DNA of 64,000 bases from Ceratothoa steindachneri (GCA_963969495.1 OZ018321.1:192356204-192420203); one strand, 5' to 3'. Positions 1-11,872 are shown, counted from the first letter of the stretch. Numbers and translations are program-made. The notes: generated from the sequence alone by a model not told the origin.

Positions 1-810
1 ATTAATTTCGAATGATGAAATGTATTTACATATGTCAGTCGTTACAGTCTTCACATCTTTGTTTACTTATATTATGGAGTAAGTGATAGAATGTGTGGTA
101 GGTTTTATAGGGGTGAAATAGTTTGTAGGTATAACCCAACGAAGGCAACACACAGTCGATAGAAAATCGTTATTCTCAATCGGAAGAAACTGTGCAAGAG
201 AAAACATACGACCAATTTACACTTAAAACATTGCAATCAAGACCATAAAACCGGATATGAAAACTAAAAAGAAAAGAGAGAAAAATGCCCAGATTAAGAT
301 CGCAAGGTGTTACAAAAGTAAAGAAATAAGCAAAAGAGGTGAAGTGCCCTAAACTAAAAAACGAAGGAAAAAACAAAACAAAACAAGAAAAGCGTAAATA
401 AATGAGGCGAAGTGCCCAAAACTAAAAAAAAACGAAAGGAAAAAAAACAAAATAATAAAATGCCCAAGTAAAAACCGAACTATAAGAAAGATATAAGAAA
501 GTAAACGAAAGTCTTGGTGTGTGCCAAGAACCTTATTACTGATTGGCTCTGCTCAAATTTCAGGATTCCCATCCTCCAATCAGAGATCGAGTTTAAGATA
601 ACACGTGAATTCGCCAACATTTCTAAACGTTGCGAGAATCTTTGAGCCGATCCTAGCAATGTTATTTTTAAACGCCTCTATGTTTATAATTACTTTCTAT
701 TCTTGTTTATTTTTCTCACTTACATAGTAAAAATGTTCGTTGTAATGATTTCTATATACGACAACTCACAGTTCTGGCTTTCTTCTTCCCCATCCCTTAC
801 TACCAAACCT
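1..810. other. AT-rich spacer with A-rich tandem repeat
   Basis: No coding signal. From about 285 to 470 an A-rich purine unit recurs, seen as GAAGTGCCC near 341 and 409 and AATGCCCA near 285 and 458, with a spacing of about 70 bases and runs of A between. The rest is AT-rich sequence in which I see nothing. Confidence 0.5.
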
Positions 811-910
811 GGGCACTAAACCATTAATCGTTAATTAACGAAGTTAACATTTTCGTTAACGATTTAACTTTTAAGTTAAAGTTGGAAATCATTATCGGAC
901 AAATTAACTT
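811..910. repeat. Palindrome-rich block, possible hAT terminus
   Basis: Dense repetition of GTTAA/TTAAC and CGTTAA/TTAACG words makes nested hairpins. It lies upstream of the decayed hAT gene at 1880-4193. The younger hAT copy (28425-30402) also has ends packed with short palindromes, there built on TTATCG. By analogy this could be the left end of the older copy, but no matching right end is visible after 4193. Confidence 0.35.
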
Positions 911-1860
911 CCGTTAAGTCAAGTCCGCTAACCTTAAAATTCATAAAAACTTGTACACGTTTAAAAGTTTCTATTATTTTTAGATTTTAAATACAGATGT
1001 AGTCTTAGAATATTTAATAATGTATGCGTCATTCTTTCAATCCCGATATAACGCCACTTATTATTATAAATAACTTTTCAATCAACTTCGAATTGTGAGT
1101 TCAAAATGAAATATTTTATATATTTGATATTTAAGCAATTATTTTCTATTAATAGATCATTTTAAAGTTTCTTTAATAAACAAATAAGATCTTGCACCAT
1201 AGCACGCAACGCAGCGCTAAAAATAAAAGGAAGTGACGGTAGAAAGAGGCTTCATTTAACTCTGGAGAGCTATTACGGTTACAACGTGAGTATCTGTTAT
1301 TATAGCGATACCATTAGTGTTAATTAAAATAAAATAAATAAGTCAAATTTCATTAAAAGAATATATTAAACATTTAGTATTTGCATAGGCAAATTATATT
1401 TTTTGTATTGTAAGATCCGGTTTGTTAATTAATAATTAGCCACATGTTATAAAATAGTTCCAAATATTTATATTGTTTAAGATTTTAGACTTTAGTTGAT
1501 GATATAGCTTAATATCCATATAAATTGCATGTTGATTAATGATTCAATAGAATATATATTGGCCCGGGTATACCTTTAAAATTAAACTACAGTGCTTATA
1601 TATATTATTATTAATTTATTATAATTATTATTGCGTATTGCACAACAAATATTACAAATATTATATTGCTACTATTGTCCGCAGGCTGGCTACGGTCCCC
1701 TGCATTTGTTTAATTTTCTACTCCGATGGTTTGTAGGTCCAAATTCATTTAATAAACCTCTTTCCATATATAGTTAATTTAAGTTTTTATAAATAAATAA
1801 CTAAAACGGAAAACCATTAAAAAACCTATCACTTAATCTTTTACAGACACTAGTGTGATT
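911..1860. other. AT-rich spacer
   Basis: I see no coding signal, RNA gene or organised repeat. It may be the degraded 5' region of the hAT element that follows. Confidence 0.5.
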
Positions 1861-1879
1861 TTGAATTTTATAAGTCATC

Positions 1880-4193
1880 ATGGTATCATAAGAACTTGAA
1901 TCTGTTGATGTCAGCAGTGTTGACATCGTCGAGGTTGAAACTGCCAGTGCCCAGAACCCCTGGCTCCACCTGGACGACTACTTCTTGATTAAGTCAAGGG
2001 AAGGAGACAAGTTGATTTTCGACTGTAAGCTGTAAATGGCCAGGACTGTGTTAATCAAGGGGTACATGACAAGCCTCAACAACCTCCCGCAGCACATCAA
2101 GAGGACACACCCAACCAAGTTCATGCAGTTTGAGTAGAAGGTCAAAGCAGGTTTATCTCGTGGAAAAGCCCAAAAGAGGTTTTCTTCTGGTGCCAACAGC
2201 GGCAGCAGCACTTCGGAAATATTGAGTCTGTTTTCACCTCCTTCTGGCAAGAAAACACGCCAACAAACCATTGCCAAGTCCTTTGGCATCGCTGCTACTG
2301 GCAGTGGCATACCACAGGCTGCTATGGATCAAAGGATTGTGGATCTGTTCGTAGCCAACATGCTGCTACTCCACTTTGTAGAGTCTGACACGTTCGAGAG
2401 GCTGATCAAGACGCTGAACCCCAGTAAGAGCTCCATATCGAGGAGGACACTGGACAGGCGAATCGTTGATTTGCATACTGACTTGAAGCAGTACTTGATT
2501 AGGTAATTGACTAATTGACATAATTTTATCTTTTTTATACTTGAGTTAATTTATATTCCCAATATTTACATTTTAACTTAAAAACTTAAAATTTAAAACA
2601 TATTTTAGAGTTCTTGGCGATGTTAAGTGGGTGGCTACCACAGCTGACTGCTGGTCTGCCTACAAGAAAGGCTACCTGGGCATGACTGTCCACTGGTTGG
2701 GCCCCACCACTAGGCAGAGGCAGAAAGCAGTGTTCGCGTGCATTAAGCTTAGAGGCCATCATAGCTATGATGTGCTTACACAGGCTATGGTCAACGTCCC
2801 CTATGAATTCCACATTGAGAAAAGAGTCACCAGGTTAGATAGTTGATAGTAAATTAATATTATGGACATCGACCCTGATGCTGCTACTGAGGCTACCTTG
2901 TTGGCTGGATCCGTGGAAGAGCAGGAGTTGGAGTATTTCTTCCTGGAAGACTCCCTGGCTGTGCCTGACGATGTCGATGCTGTCGTTGGCAACCCCACCA
3001 ACCTGCCAACCCACATGAGGTGTCCTACCCACACCTTCAACCTAGTGGCCAGCAAGGATGCAGATGCTGCACTGCAGATTGCAGTGTTCAAGAGGCTCTA
3101 CAGGGATGACATTGCCAAGGCACGTGCCCTCTGGAACCATCAGGATCGCAGCACTGTGGCAGCAGACAGCATCTACCTTGAGGTGGGAAGAAGGCTAATT
3201 GTCCCCAACATGACGAGGTGGAGCTCCACCGATGACTCTGTGGTGGTCCTCAAGACCATCCTGGAGACTAATAGGCCTGTTCTCCACAGAGTCATGACCC
3301 AGTTGAAAGTCAACAACTTTAACGATCAGGATATCAACTTAATGAAGGAATATGCAAAGGTAATAAATAAATAATAAAATAATAATATATATTATTATAA
3401 TAAATATATTATTATTTTGTGAATTTCAAAAATTTACTAATTCTCCATTGTTTTATTTCCAGGTCATGTCACCCATGGCCAAAGCGATCGAAAAGATCCA
3501 GGGGGAGGAACAAACCTATCTTGGGACTCTGCTACCAACAGTTGCTGTGACCATCTTCAGGCTCAAGGACTTGAAGTCCAAGTGCCTGGTCTACTGCAGC
3601 CTCTTGGTCGATGCACTTTTGGCAAGCATCGGCGAATGGTTTAGGACCCTCCTGGAGGATGAGGAATACCAGCTGGCTGCTGCCTTCCACCCCAGGTTTC
3701 GCCTAATCTGGTTGGATAAGTATGACAACACCAAGGTCGCCAAGGTAAGGAAAAGCGTGTAAGGTAAGGTCGAGGAGGACATGAGGTAGGAGTCTTACGA
3801 AATGAGCAGCAAAATTGGATGCAGCAGCAACGAGGAGGAGGAGGAGGACTTCTTCAGAGGTGTAACCCAGCCAAAAAAAAGAGCAGAAAGAGCCACAGAT
3901 CACTCAAGAGCAAGGCCCAGAAATTGGTCAAGATCTGGTTGCAGACTAACTCCAAGGATGTGTTGACAGATGCTGCCTTCTTGGGTGAGCAAGTGTTGCT
4001 GGACTTGTTCATCAAGTTCAAAACCGCCAGGCCCTCCAGTGCTGCAGTAGAGCATTTGTTCTCTATGGGCAAGGACATCTTGAGGGTCAAGAAATCATCC
4101 CTATCTGATGAAAACTTTGACATGCTAATTTTCATGAAGGGCAACATGCATCTCATGAACAAAATGGAGAATGAGAAGAAGGGGAAAAATTAA
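1880..4193 (+). pseudogene. hAT-superfamily transposase (hAT-1), decayed, with introns
   Basis: DDE transposase of a cut-and-paste hAT element, normally acting in the nucleus on the element's own ends. A BED-type zinc finger region lies near 1960-2130: FDCKL is followed by a stop where the second Cys belongs, with HIKRTHP downstream. The body follows in open pieces at 2222-2502, 2609-2833, 2845-3359, 3463-3762 and 3819-4193. The last piece carries the hAT dimerisation signature RPSSAAVEHLFSMGKDIL. Candidate introns are 2503-2608 (AG|GTAATT to TTTTAG) and 3360-3462 (AAG|GTAATA to TTCCAG). Compared with the related copy hAT-2, sequence around 2834-2845 has lost an intron acceptor and the start of the next exon. 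A frameshift lies near 3800-3880. Stops and shifts make it inactive. The hAT assignment is firm; exon edges are inferred. Confidence 0.8.
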
Positions 4194-4543
4194 ATTATGT
4201 ATATATCGTTTTTCATTCCTTTCTTTCTTTTGGCCATTTTATAAAAAAAAAAATTTAAGTATATTATTAATATTGTTTCATTTAAGTTTCATTTAAGGAC
4301 AGAGCCGTAGATGCCTCGTAACATTTATTTTAAACGTTTCAGGATTATAACTAATCCTATCATCAATGCTAAAGAAAGAATACAAAATACAGACCTAATT
4401 AAATATATACATAAAAAGTTAACACATGCAATAAAATTGTGAAACATGAATATTAATTTGAGATGAATTGATTACATTGGAAATACGGAGAAAAAAAACA
4501 ACAAGAGAATTTCTATAAAATAGGAAGGGAAATAATTGCTGGT

Positions 4544-4544
<1 letters not shown>
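4194..4544. other. AT-rich spacer between hAT-1 and PLE-1
   Basis: AT-rich sequence after the hAT stop codon. No clear hAT right terminus and no coding signal were found. Confidence 0.5.

Positions 4545-4619
<75 letters not shown>
4545..4619. repeat. (TA)n microsatellite
   Basis: About 74 bases of uninterrupted TA abutting the left tail of PLE-1. Reading frames through it give only alternating Tyr-Ile and are not genes. Confidence 0.95.
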
Positions 4620-4620
<1 letters not shown>

Positions 4621-4622
<2 letters not shown>

Positions 4623-4717
4623 CACGGTGAATGTAAGGACACATAGGAGGCTGAGGTACATGTGATTTATTTATGGAACAACATTTCAGGCGTATCACCC
4701 ATCTTCAGGTTCTAAAA
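4621..4717 (-). repeat. PLE-1 terminal inverted repeat, left, with hammerhead-like motif
   Basis: On the minus strand it reads CTGAAGATGGGTGATACGCC followed by TGAAATG. The GAAAC strand of the motif is mutated here compared with the right copy. Confidence 0.75.
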
Positions 4718-5013
4718 TCATAAAATAATCAGGTTAAGACTATGTAGGTAAATCAAAAATTAAAAAATAACTCAGGAAATTAAAAGGCAAGAGAATCAAA
4801 TTATCAATCTAATGTAATCACTATTGACACGAAAAAAAGAAGCAAAAACACAAAAATAAAAAATTACAGTATAATATTGCTTACCGATGAAGTCCAGGAG
4901 AAATCACAAAGTGAAGAAATTATAAAGGATGTGGCTTAAAGAAGGATAGAAATTTGATTGGTTGGTTGTTAAATGAGAGAAGGTTGGTTGGTTGTTGAAT
5001 GAGGTAATTAAAA

Positions 5014-6660
5014 TTAAGAAATAAGAAGGGGAACAGCGGTATTATCTATGTTGAGTGTAGGAGATTTTGTACGTATTAGTAGGGATTCCAAAATTCTTAG
5101 ACTATATTCATTGTTATTATGACCAATTATTTTGAAGTTATCTATGGAACATTCTGTCTTGCATTGTATACTATGATTTCTAATTACAGAAGCTTCCTTC
5201 TTAGACAATATTTTTCCAGTGAGATGGCTAATTCCCATGTGAGAACAAAACCTCTCTTTCAATGAGCGAACCGTACTACCAATATAGGTTTCTTGCAAAC
5301 AACAAGGACAAGTAAAAGCATAAACAACACGGCTGCTCATTTCTAGAGGAAGTTTGTCTTTTGACGAGAAGAAACTTCCTATGGAAAGTGGGTTAACAAA
5401 AGTGATTTTGAAGTTGGTATGAAAGAAATATTTTTTGAGTAATTTGTTGCATTTTCTAGTCAATAATTTATTGTAAGGTCCCATTTCAGGTAGTACGAAA
5501 TTTTTTTCATTTTTGGGAACATTATATGAGAGAAAGGATGGAGAGTAAATTTTGGTAAGAAAATTATCGATTAGTTTGTCAACCAAAGGTGGGGGGTAAC
5601 AATTATTTTTAAAATAAGACTTTAGAGTCTGGAATTCATTGTGCATTAGGGAATAATTGGAGGAGAGATGGTAACCTCTATATATTAGAGATTTAATTGC
5701 ACTGAGTTTGTGTGACAAGTCACAATGGCTGAAAAAATTGATTCCTAGGCCACTAAAGGTAGGCTTTCTGTATATTGAGGTAGTTAGTTTGTCGGTTTTT
5801 TCTATAATGACGTCTAGAAAAGGAAGTTGATATTACTCTCTAATTCAATGATATATTTAATGTTTGGATGGTAAGAGTTTATAAAATTAAAAAAAATGGT
5901 GGGCATGTTCTATATTATCAAAAATAGCAAAGAAGTCGTCCACATACCTACGATAAAATATGGGTTTGAAATCTAAAGGGCAATGTTTCATAGAGTTATT
6001 TTCAAGATGAATCATGAAAATATTAGCTGCTATTCGAGCAATTGGTGAGCCTATTCCTACTGCATCTATCTCTTGGTAAACCTTGTTATTAAATAAAAAA
6101 TAATTTTCATTAAAACTCATTTCTAAAATAGTCTTGAAATTTTTACGAGAGAAATTGTGAAAGGTGCCTGTTTTGTTAAAAATTAGATTTAAAATAATAT
6201 CAATTGTTTCATTAACAGGAACATTTGTAAATAGTGAGGATACATCGTAACTGACTAGGACTTTTGAGGGTGAAAAATTGTGTGACAATAATTCATTAAC
6301 AAAAGAATAGCTGTTTTTTATGGTGTATTGACCTATGGATAACCCAGAGAGAAATTTAGCAACATATTTAGAAAAGTTAAAAGTTGCAAGAGAATAGGAA
6401 GCCAGAATTGGTCGGAGAGGAACACCAGCTTTGTGTAGCTTAGGGAGGCCGTATAATAAACCTAACCCAGAACCACTAGAATGTAGAGCATCATAAGTTT
6501 GCTGGTCTATAACTTTAGTGGATTTTAGATTTAACAGAACTCTGTTAACTTTATCTTCTAGTTTTAGAGATATTTTTGTAGGTGTTTCTGAGAGCAGTTT
6601 AAATTTTGTTGTGTCTGCAAGTATGGATTCCATTTTAGATTGATAATTTGATTCTCTTGA
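5014..6660 (-). pseudogene. Penelope-like reverse transcriptase with GIY-YIG endonuclease
   Basis: Polymerase of a Penelope-like element: RT followed by a GIY-YIG nuclease that nicks target DNA. The RT part (6633-5887) shows GLPKLHK, the motif A stretch LVSYDVSSLFTNVP, GSPIA, and the active site YRRYVDDFFAIF. A frameshift near 5830-5880 separates it from the C-terminal part (5718-5014). That part has the nuclease core YAFTCPCC...TYIGSTVRSLKERFCSH, ends in a conserved LRILESLLI region, and keeps the CPCC cysteine pair typical of PLE nucleases. The N-terminal RT region is missing, so the gene is 5' truncated. Identification is secure; it is a pseudogene because of the shift and the missing start. 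Confidence 0.9.
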
Positions 6661-6770
6661 CTTTTAAATTCCTGAGTTATTTTCTAATTTTTGATTTACC
6701 TATATAGTCTTAACCTAATTATTTTTAATATTTTTAATATTCTTTAACTGTATTAGTTTAATTTATGTTT

Positions 6771-6867
6771 TAGAACCTGAAGATGAGTGATACGCCCGAA
6801 ACGTTGTTCCATAAATAAATCACATGTACCTCAGCCTCCTATGTTTCCTTAAATTCACAGTGAAATT
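6771..6867 (+). repeat. PLE-1 terminal inverted repeat, right, with hammerhead-like motif
   Basis: Contains CTGAAGA (6777-6783), a weak stem region, and GAAAC (6798-6802). It is the inverted partner of 4621-4717. PLEs are known to carry hammerhead ribozymes in their terminal repeats; whether this copy folds and cleaves is inference. Confidence 0.7.
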
Positions 6868-6895
6868 GAAGATTAGACTGGTCTGCAGCAACTCA

Positions 6896-6902
<7 letters not shown>

Positions 6903-6973
<71 letters not shown>
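6903..6973. repeat. (TA)n microsatellite between PLE-1 and PLE-2
   Basis: About 70 bases of TA, directly between the right tail of PLE-1 and the left tail of PLE-2. Confidence 0.95.
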
Positions 6974-6975
<2 letters not shown>

Positions 6976-7214
6976 AAAACCACTGTTATTAGAGCATAAA
7001 GTTTATTATTATTATTAAAATGGTTATAAAAACGGGACTAGTTTCGATATGTAGTTTACCATATCATCTTCAGCCGTTAACTAAGAGGTATCGACAAAGA
7101 AAACTGAAATATTGGAATATACAATAACAGGCAACTGACATTAATCTGGAGGCGCTAGCTTTAGGTGATTAACAATATCCTTTAGAATGAGGTTTGATAT
7201 ATGGGGGCTACATT

Positions 7215-8760
7215 TATGCTGGCCTTCTCACAAATTGAAATTTGGAATTTCTTTGATTATTAAGGATTCAATTAATTTTCTTTAATTATAATCGCTACAA
7301 TTGTAAATTATTTGGTCACTAGGGAAATCTATTATATGATTGGCGTTTTTCACATGGTTAAAAAGACGAAGCATTGCTCGCTCTACGAATGTCCCCCCCT
7401 ATGTTCATATATGCGTTTATTTAATGACCTTCCGGTCTCTCCCGCGTAGAAGGAGGGGTAATTTGGGGCTTTACACGGGGTTAAATAGATGCTTGCATCC
7501 TTATTTTGCGATTCTGGCTTTGTGGAAGGGAAAGATTTTTTGATAGTTAGGAGATATTTGAAGGTGGTCAAGTTGAGATATATAATGGAGTTTAGTCTGT
7601 TGAGCAAGGGGGAATATGGTACAGATAAGCAATTTTTTTTACATGTAAGATTATTTTTTTTTTTTGGGGGGGGGCTGTAGAATATTGCCCTGGCTTTAGA
7701 TAGGCTCCATCTATACAATAGAGTGGATATTTTAATTCAATGAACATGCATGTTATGAAGGTGATCTCGACTTGTAAAAAACAGGGGTCACAAATTCGAA
7801 AGGCTCTTAAATACATAGATATTACAATTGCTTTTTTTATTTCAAAATCATGACATGGAAAAAACATGTATATGAGAAATGGAATTAGTAGGTTTTCGGT
7901 ATACCATAAAATATGAATTATCATTAATTCTTAAGACTTTTACATCAAGAAACGGTAAGCAATTGCCTTTTTCCTATTCAACGTTGAATTTTATAGTTGG
8001 ATGGAGGTTGTTAAGCTTTGTCAGAAAATTATCAAAGGAGTCTATTTGATTTGATGGCCATGTGGAAATCAAATCATCTACATACCTATACCATACGAAA
8101 TTATTATTGGGTTTAATACTTGTGAGTAGGGAAGTTTCAAAATGTTTCATGAACAGGGGGATAACGGGTTACCCATACTAAGGCCATATTTTTGTCGGAA
8201 AAATCCCATGTCACTCTTGAATACATTATCCGTAACCCACAGTTTAACCAGTTTGACAATTTTGGCTTTGGGTAATGGGAGGTTCAATTCAGGGTTATGT
8301 AATACGTTCACTAACACTTGAATAGCTTCATCAATAGGGACATTGGTAAAAAGGCCATCAACATCGAAACTGACAAGGCGACTATTTTTTATATTGATTT
8401 TCCTAAATTTCTCAATAAAATCGGACGGATGAAGTAAGTGGGAAGAAGACGGTAATCCAACGCGTCAGAGAAAATAGACGCCAACCATTTGGGGAGTTTG
8501 TATGCAAGTGAGCCAATGTTTGATATAAGAGGACGGAGGGGGGTTCCAGGTTTGTGAGTTTTTGGCAATCCATATATACGAGGAAGGGATGGATTAATAG
8601 GTTTGAAACGATGAAGGAGATTAGGATTTGTTCGTTTTAAAATTTTTGATACAGATTGGTTGAAAGTACTCGTTTTATCACATAATAGATTTGAAGTTTA
8701 TTTTTCATATGTGTTTGAGTCACTAAGTAAATCAGTTAACTTTTCGGAATATCATTACTT
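7215..8760 (-). pseudogene. Penelope-like RT/GIY-YIG polyprotein, heavily frameshifted
   Basis: Translating the minus strand piecewise gives PLE landmarks in the correct order. These are YGLPKTHKPGTPLRPLIS near 8575-8520, a motif A stretch LVSFDVDGLF near 8385-8350, the active site YRYVDD near 8090-8070, then the nuclease piece AGETGRSLNKRIYEHR near 7435-7390. Downstream, near 7320-7240, is a C-terminal stretch with IIYNCSDYN. The YVDD catalytic residues and the nuclease Gly-Glu-Thr and Arg appear kept, but multiple frameshifts and stops prevent translation. Within the family this is a normal domain order. Confidence 0.8.
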
Positions 8761-8772
8761 CATTATCATCAC

Positions 8773-8841
8773 TAACTCTATAATTTAAGAAGTGGATTTT
8801 TTTGAGTATTTGAATAATAATTTCATCTTAGTTTGGTTATG
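8773..8841. repeat. Dispersed 69 bp repeat, copy 1
   Basis: Nearly identical to 53322-53390 in the same orientation, with only a few mismatches. Sequence diverges sharply on both sides. The source family is not recognised. Confidence 0.8.
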
Positions 8842-8854
8842 ACGTTATTTTCAT

Positions 8855-8905
8855 CAGCGGACGAGTCACATTTAGTGACTCGTCTTAATTGTGACTCGTC
8901 CGCTG
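8855..8905. repeat. Perfect 15 bp stem hairpin
   Basis: CAGCGGACGAGTCAC (8855-8869) and its exact complement GTGACTCGTCCGCTG (8891-8905) flank a 21-base loop that itself holds another GTGACTCGTC copy. GC-rich compared with its surroundings. Confidence 0.8.
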
Positions 8906-9149
8906 CTTCCCTACTTATGATATAACTCTACTACCAATATAATCTTACCTATGTCCACTTCAATCCCCCCTCCCCACTTCTCTCTGGAGTCAGCCCAACG
9001 ATGGTGAGTGTTTTGATGGTTCTCCCTTGTATTCCTCTAGGATTTTTAATATCCTAACTCATTATAAATTATGTATTTTCTTAGGTTTTGCTTTATACGA
9101 AAAAAGTCTCTCTTTGTAGATATTTGTCAACACTCTTAATATTATAATT

Positions 9150-9411
<262 letters not shown>

Positions 9412-9440
9412 AAAATTAATGCAATATCGCAAGAAAAGAT

Positions 9441-9803
9441 GAGGAATTAAACCACATTCTCCGAAGAAAATTTAATTCAGAACAGTTTCGGTGTATTTCA
9501 CACCCTTTTTCAACTGACACTGGATAGAAAATATAAGAAAAGTGCATACAAGCATGACACAAGGTCAGGTCGGAAAGATCCCCTCTTTTTTCCCTAATAT
9601 CCTACTTGTGCCTAACCCATCCCCCCCAGATTAGCGAAAAGTAGTGGATTGGGGAAAAAAGAGGGAGTCTTTCACGACCTGACCTTGTGTCATGCTTGTA
9701 TGCACTTTTCTTATATTTTCTATCCAATGTCAGTTGAAAAAGGGTGTGAAATACACCGAAACTGTTCTGAATTAAATTGTCTTCGGATAATGTGGTTTAA
9801 TTC

Positions 9804-9806
<3 letters not shown>
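9441..9806. mobile_element. Foldback element with hammerhead-like arms, flanked by (TA)n
   Basis: Two arms of about 155 bases (9441-9596 and 9652-9806) are inverted copies around a centre of about 55 bases. Each arm contains a motif with a GGTGT/ACACC stem closed before GAAAC (9485-9514 minus, 9732-9762 plus). (TA)n abuts both sides. It looks like two PLE-type tails joined head to head with no coding sequence. A mobile hairpin or MITE is the alternative reading. Confidence 0.75.

Positions 9807-9845
<39 letters not shown>
9807..9845. repeat. (TA)n microsatellite
   Basis: About 38 bases of TA. It is followed immediately by an 11 bp stem hairpin with a 3-base loop (AATTAGGAC TCC GTCCTAATT, about 9846-9870). 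Confidence 0.9.
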
Positions 9846-9851
<6 letters not shown>

Positions 9852-9922
9852 GGACTCCGTCCTAATTTTAGAATGTCAGCTTCATCCTTGCTTCTACTAG
9901 GTTACATTTACATGGAAATAAT

Positions 9923-10100
9923 ACTTAGTTTGGTCGTCTTGCGGTGCACTCTAACATTTTTACATCTTCGTTATTGTTAGGAGACCAAAATTGAACCGCA
10001 TATTCAGGATGCGTTGAACTAATGATTAATATAGGGGTAAAATTATCTTTAAACTTATTTGAGAAATTCCTTGCGATGTATCCTAGCCTTCGATTTACTT
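9923..10100 (-). pseudogene. LINE reverse transcriptase fragment, C-terminal side
   Basis: The minus-strand translation gives NRRLGYIARNFSNKFK and then PEYAVQFWSP. These match the conserved region after the RT active site in Jockey/CR1-type non-LTR elements, where LxYAVQxWSP is typical. It continues the fragment at 11150-11428; about 1 kb of other sequence lies between. Too short to assign a clade. Confidence 0.75.
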
Positions 10101-11149
10101 TTCAGGGGCTTCTACGCTGTGGAGGAATTCCACGTGCAATTTTTTGTCCAGCACGGAACTTCCTTGCACTGTTGAAGGCTCTGTTAGGCTTAAATTAGTA
10201 AGCCTACCCCCCCCCCCCTCCTTCCACAAGCGGTAGCCTCAAACCGCGTCCACTACGATTCACCTTTACACGGGTTAGAATAACCTCGGCAAGAAGATTC
10301 GAGGCCATTCGAGAGTAGAGCTGTTTCCCACTACCCCCGCGTCCCCCGCGGGGAGAGCCTCAGACATATATATTGCTCGTTTCCCAAGAGACAGAGACAG
10401 AGTTGAGAAGTCTCGCCCGGACCCAAGAAGATTCTCCCTAGTTCCAAGTCAGGTGCTAACAACAAAGCAAAGTGACAGCTGAACTATTTGTGTATTCGAA
10501 TTAGCCCCAACCAGCGAGGTAATTCCATTTAACGATCGCTACCGAGTGATTTTTTTTACTTCTCTCATCAACTCCTGTCGAAGCCCTCCTCGTTCGCCCC
10601 TCGTTTTCAGGTGGCCGAAATACTCTCCCCTGGACTAGACGTTACCACCCCCACCCCCGCTTTTTTGGAGAAACGTCATCACTTCAAGTTCCCGCTCAGA
10701 AGCTTTGAGCGCCCTCGCCTCTCGTGCAGAAGACATCCGTGAAGCCTTACTCCATCGTTTCACCCGGAATCTTCTGTAAGCAAACCCCTCACCCCCTTCA
10801 GTAACCCATTTGCGTTAATTCCCCTCATTTGAATAGTCTCCTCCCGTAACACATTAATTTTTACTTCATAGTCTGATTCATAACTACAATTTGCCCCCCT
10901 TCGTTCATCTGATGTAATTTTTGGCCATCATTTCTCTCATTATTTTTATGTAAATAAAATTATATTTTTGTACATGCCTTTTTAAATAACCTTGAGCTTT
11001 GCCATTGCCCATATGTTACCTGACCTCGTTGCACTCTTATCTCGCATTTTCGCCCATCGAAACTCGTGGTTTACCGTCCCTTTTGTCGGTTTGCCTTCAA
11101 GTTATTAGTCCCTCCCCCATAGATATACTATGGTATTGATATAATATAA
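10101..11149. mobile_element. Roughly 1 kb insertion inside a LINE fragment, type unknown
   Basis: It separates two parts of one RT reading. It is richer in C than its surroundings, contains a C13 run near 10210 and an AATAAA at about 10956, and has no coding signal. A solo LTR is possible, but I could not find convincing TG/CA ends or a target duplication. Confidence 0.4.
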
Positions 11150-11428
11150 TGTCATACCACGACATACGCATTGATTGAATAGTTTGATGTCCGCTGAAAT
11201 TATAACCACAAGGTCTTTTGCATGTCTACGGACTCAAAGAGTTGACCATTCTTATGGTGAGTCGAATTCAGATGTCTGCGTTTTAAATGCAAGACTTTGC
11301 ATTTGCGTGCGTTGAAATTCATTTTCCATTGATTCCTAGACTCGACACTTTGTTTAGGTCTCGAAGCAGTGCCACAACATCGCGTCTAGCTCCAGCTCTA
11401 TTTCCTATCTTGGTGTCGTCCGCGAATT
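11150..11428 (-). pseudogene. LINE reverse transcriptase fragment with FADDTKIG motif
   Basis: The minus strand reads KFADDTKIGNRAG and continues into the downstream region with MENEF and KCKVLHL-like residues, in different frames. FADD is the catalytic motif C of non-LTR reverse transcriptases; the following block is the conserved thumb-side segment. Stops and frameshifts are present. Together with 9923-10100 this is one 5'-truncated LINE copy broken by an insertion. Confidence 0.8.
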
Positions 11429-11439
11429 TCGAATTTTAC

Positions 11440-11592
11440 TAAGAAGAAGAAGGAGGTGAATTAGTAGTAGTGAGGGGAGGAAGAGGAGGAGGAGGAGGAA
11501 GAGGAGGAGGAGGAGGAGGAGGAGGAGAAGAAGATGGAGAATGCGAATGAGGAGAAGAAGGTGGAGAATGCGAATGAGGAGAAGAAGAAAAC
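11440..11592. repeat. GGA-rich purine microsatellite with a 27-30 bp duplication
   Basis: Long run of GAG/GGA triplets. A unit containing GGAGAATGCGAATGAGGAG is repeated twice in tandem near 11535-11588. The Leu-rich minus-strand reading is an artefact of the triplets. Confidence 0.9.
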
Positions 11593-11872
11593 TCCTTCTC
11601 ACTTTAACCACAGCAAAATATTCAGTCATTATCGCTGAAAGTAAGTAGATGATGTGACAGGGTGATGCCTCTGTTACACCTGAAACCTGGAGGAGTAGCA
11701 CGCCCTTGCGTCCTTAGTGTTCCAAGAGAAACTGGCGCTCTCTCTCATGTCGTCTTTTGCACCTCTTTTAAATCTCCCACCATCCCCTCCATGCCAAAAT
11801 AGACGCCTTCAAAAGGGGAAAGTGGGTATTAAACTCTTAATTAAATAAATCATTGATGAACTTAGGTTGGCG

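Larger units (their letters stand above)
4620..6870 (-). mobile_element. Penelope-like retroelement PLE-1 with inverted terminal tails
   Basis: A 2.25 kb unit bounded by (TA)n on both sides. Its ends are inverted repeats of about 97 bases (4621-4717 and 6771-6867) that match at most positions. Both read outward as a CTGAAGATG...CGAAACG-type motif followed by a shared tail that ends in GTGAAATT beside the TA run. The coding region lies on the minus strand. The reverse transcriptase begins inside its domain, so the element is 5' truncated, yet a terminal tail is still present upstream. That arrangement fits PLE biology, where terminal repeats may be direct or inverted. Confidence 0.85.
6974..8850 (-). 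mobile_element. Second Penelope-like element (PLE-2), degraded
   Basis: Starts at a (TA)n run. On the minus strand the left end carries CTGAAGATGATATGG...CATATCGAAAC (7041-7076), again a stem closed between CTGAAGA and GAAAC. Coding remnants on the minus strand run from about 8760 to 7215. The family differs from PLE-1 in tail and protein sequence. The right boundary is unclear, because the tail at 9205-9305 is of another type. Confidence 0.7.

Noticed and set aside
4419..4698. Open frames of alternating Tyr-Ile at the (TA)n runs (also 6824-7018, 9219-9450, 47037-47357)
   Set aside because: Direct translation of (TA)n microsatellites, not genes.
11405..11701. Leu-rich 98-codon minus-strand frame
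   Set aside because: Produced by the GGA/GAG microsatellite.
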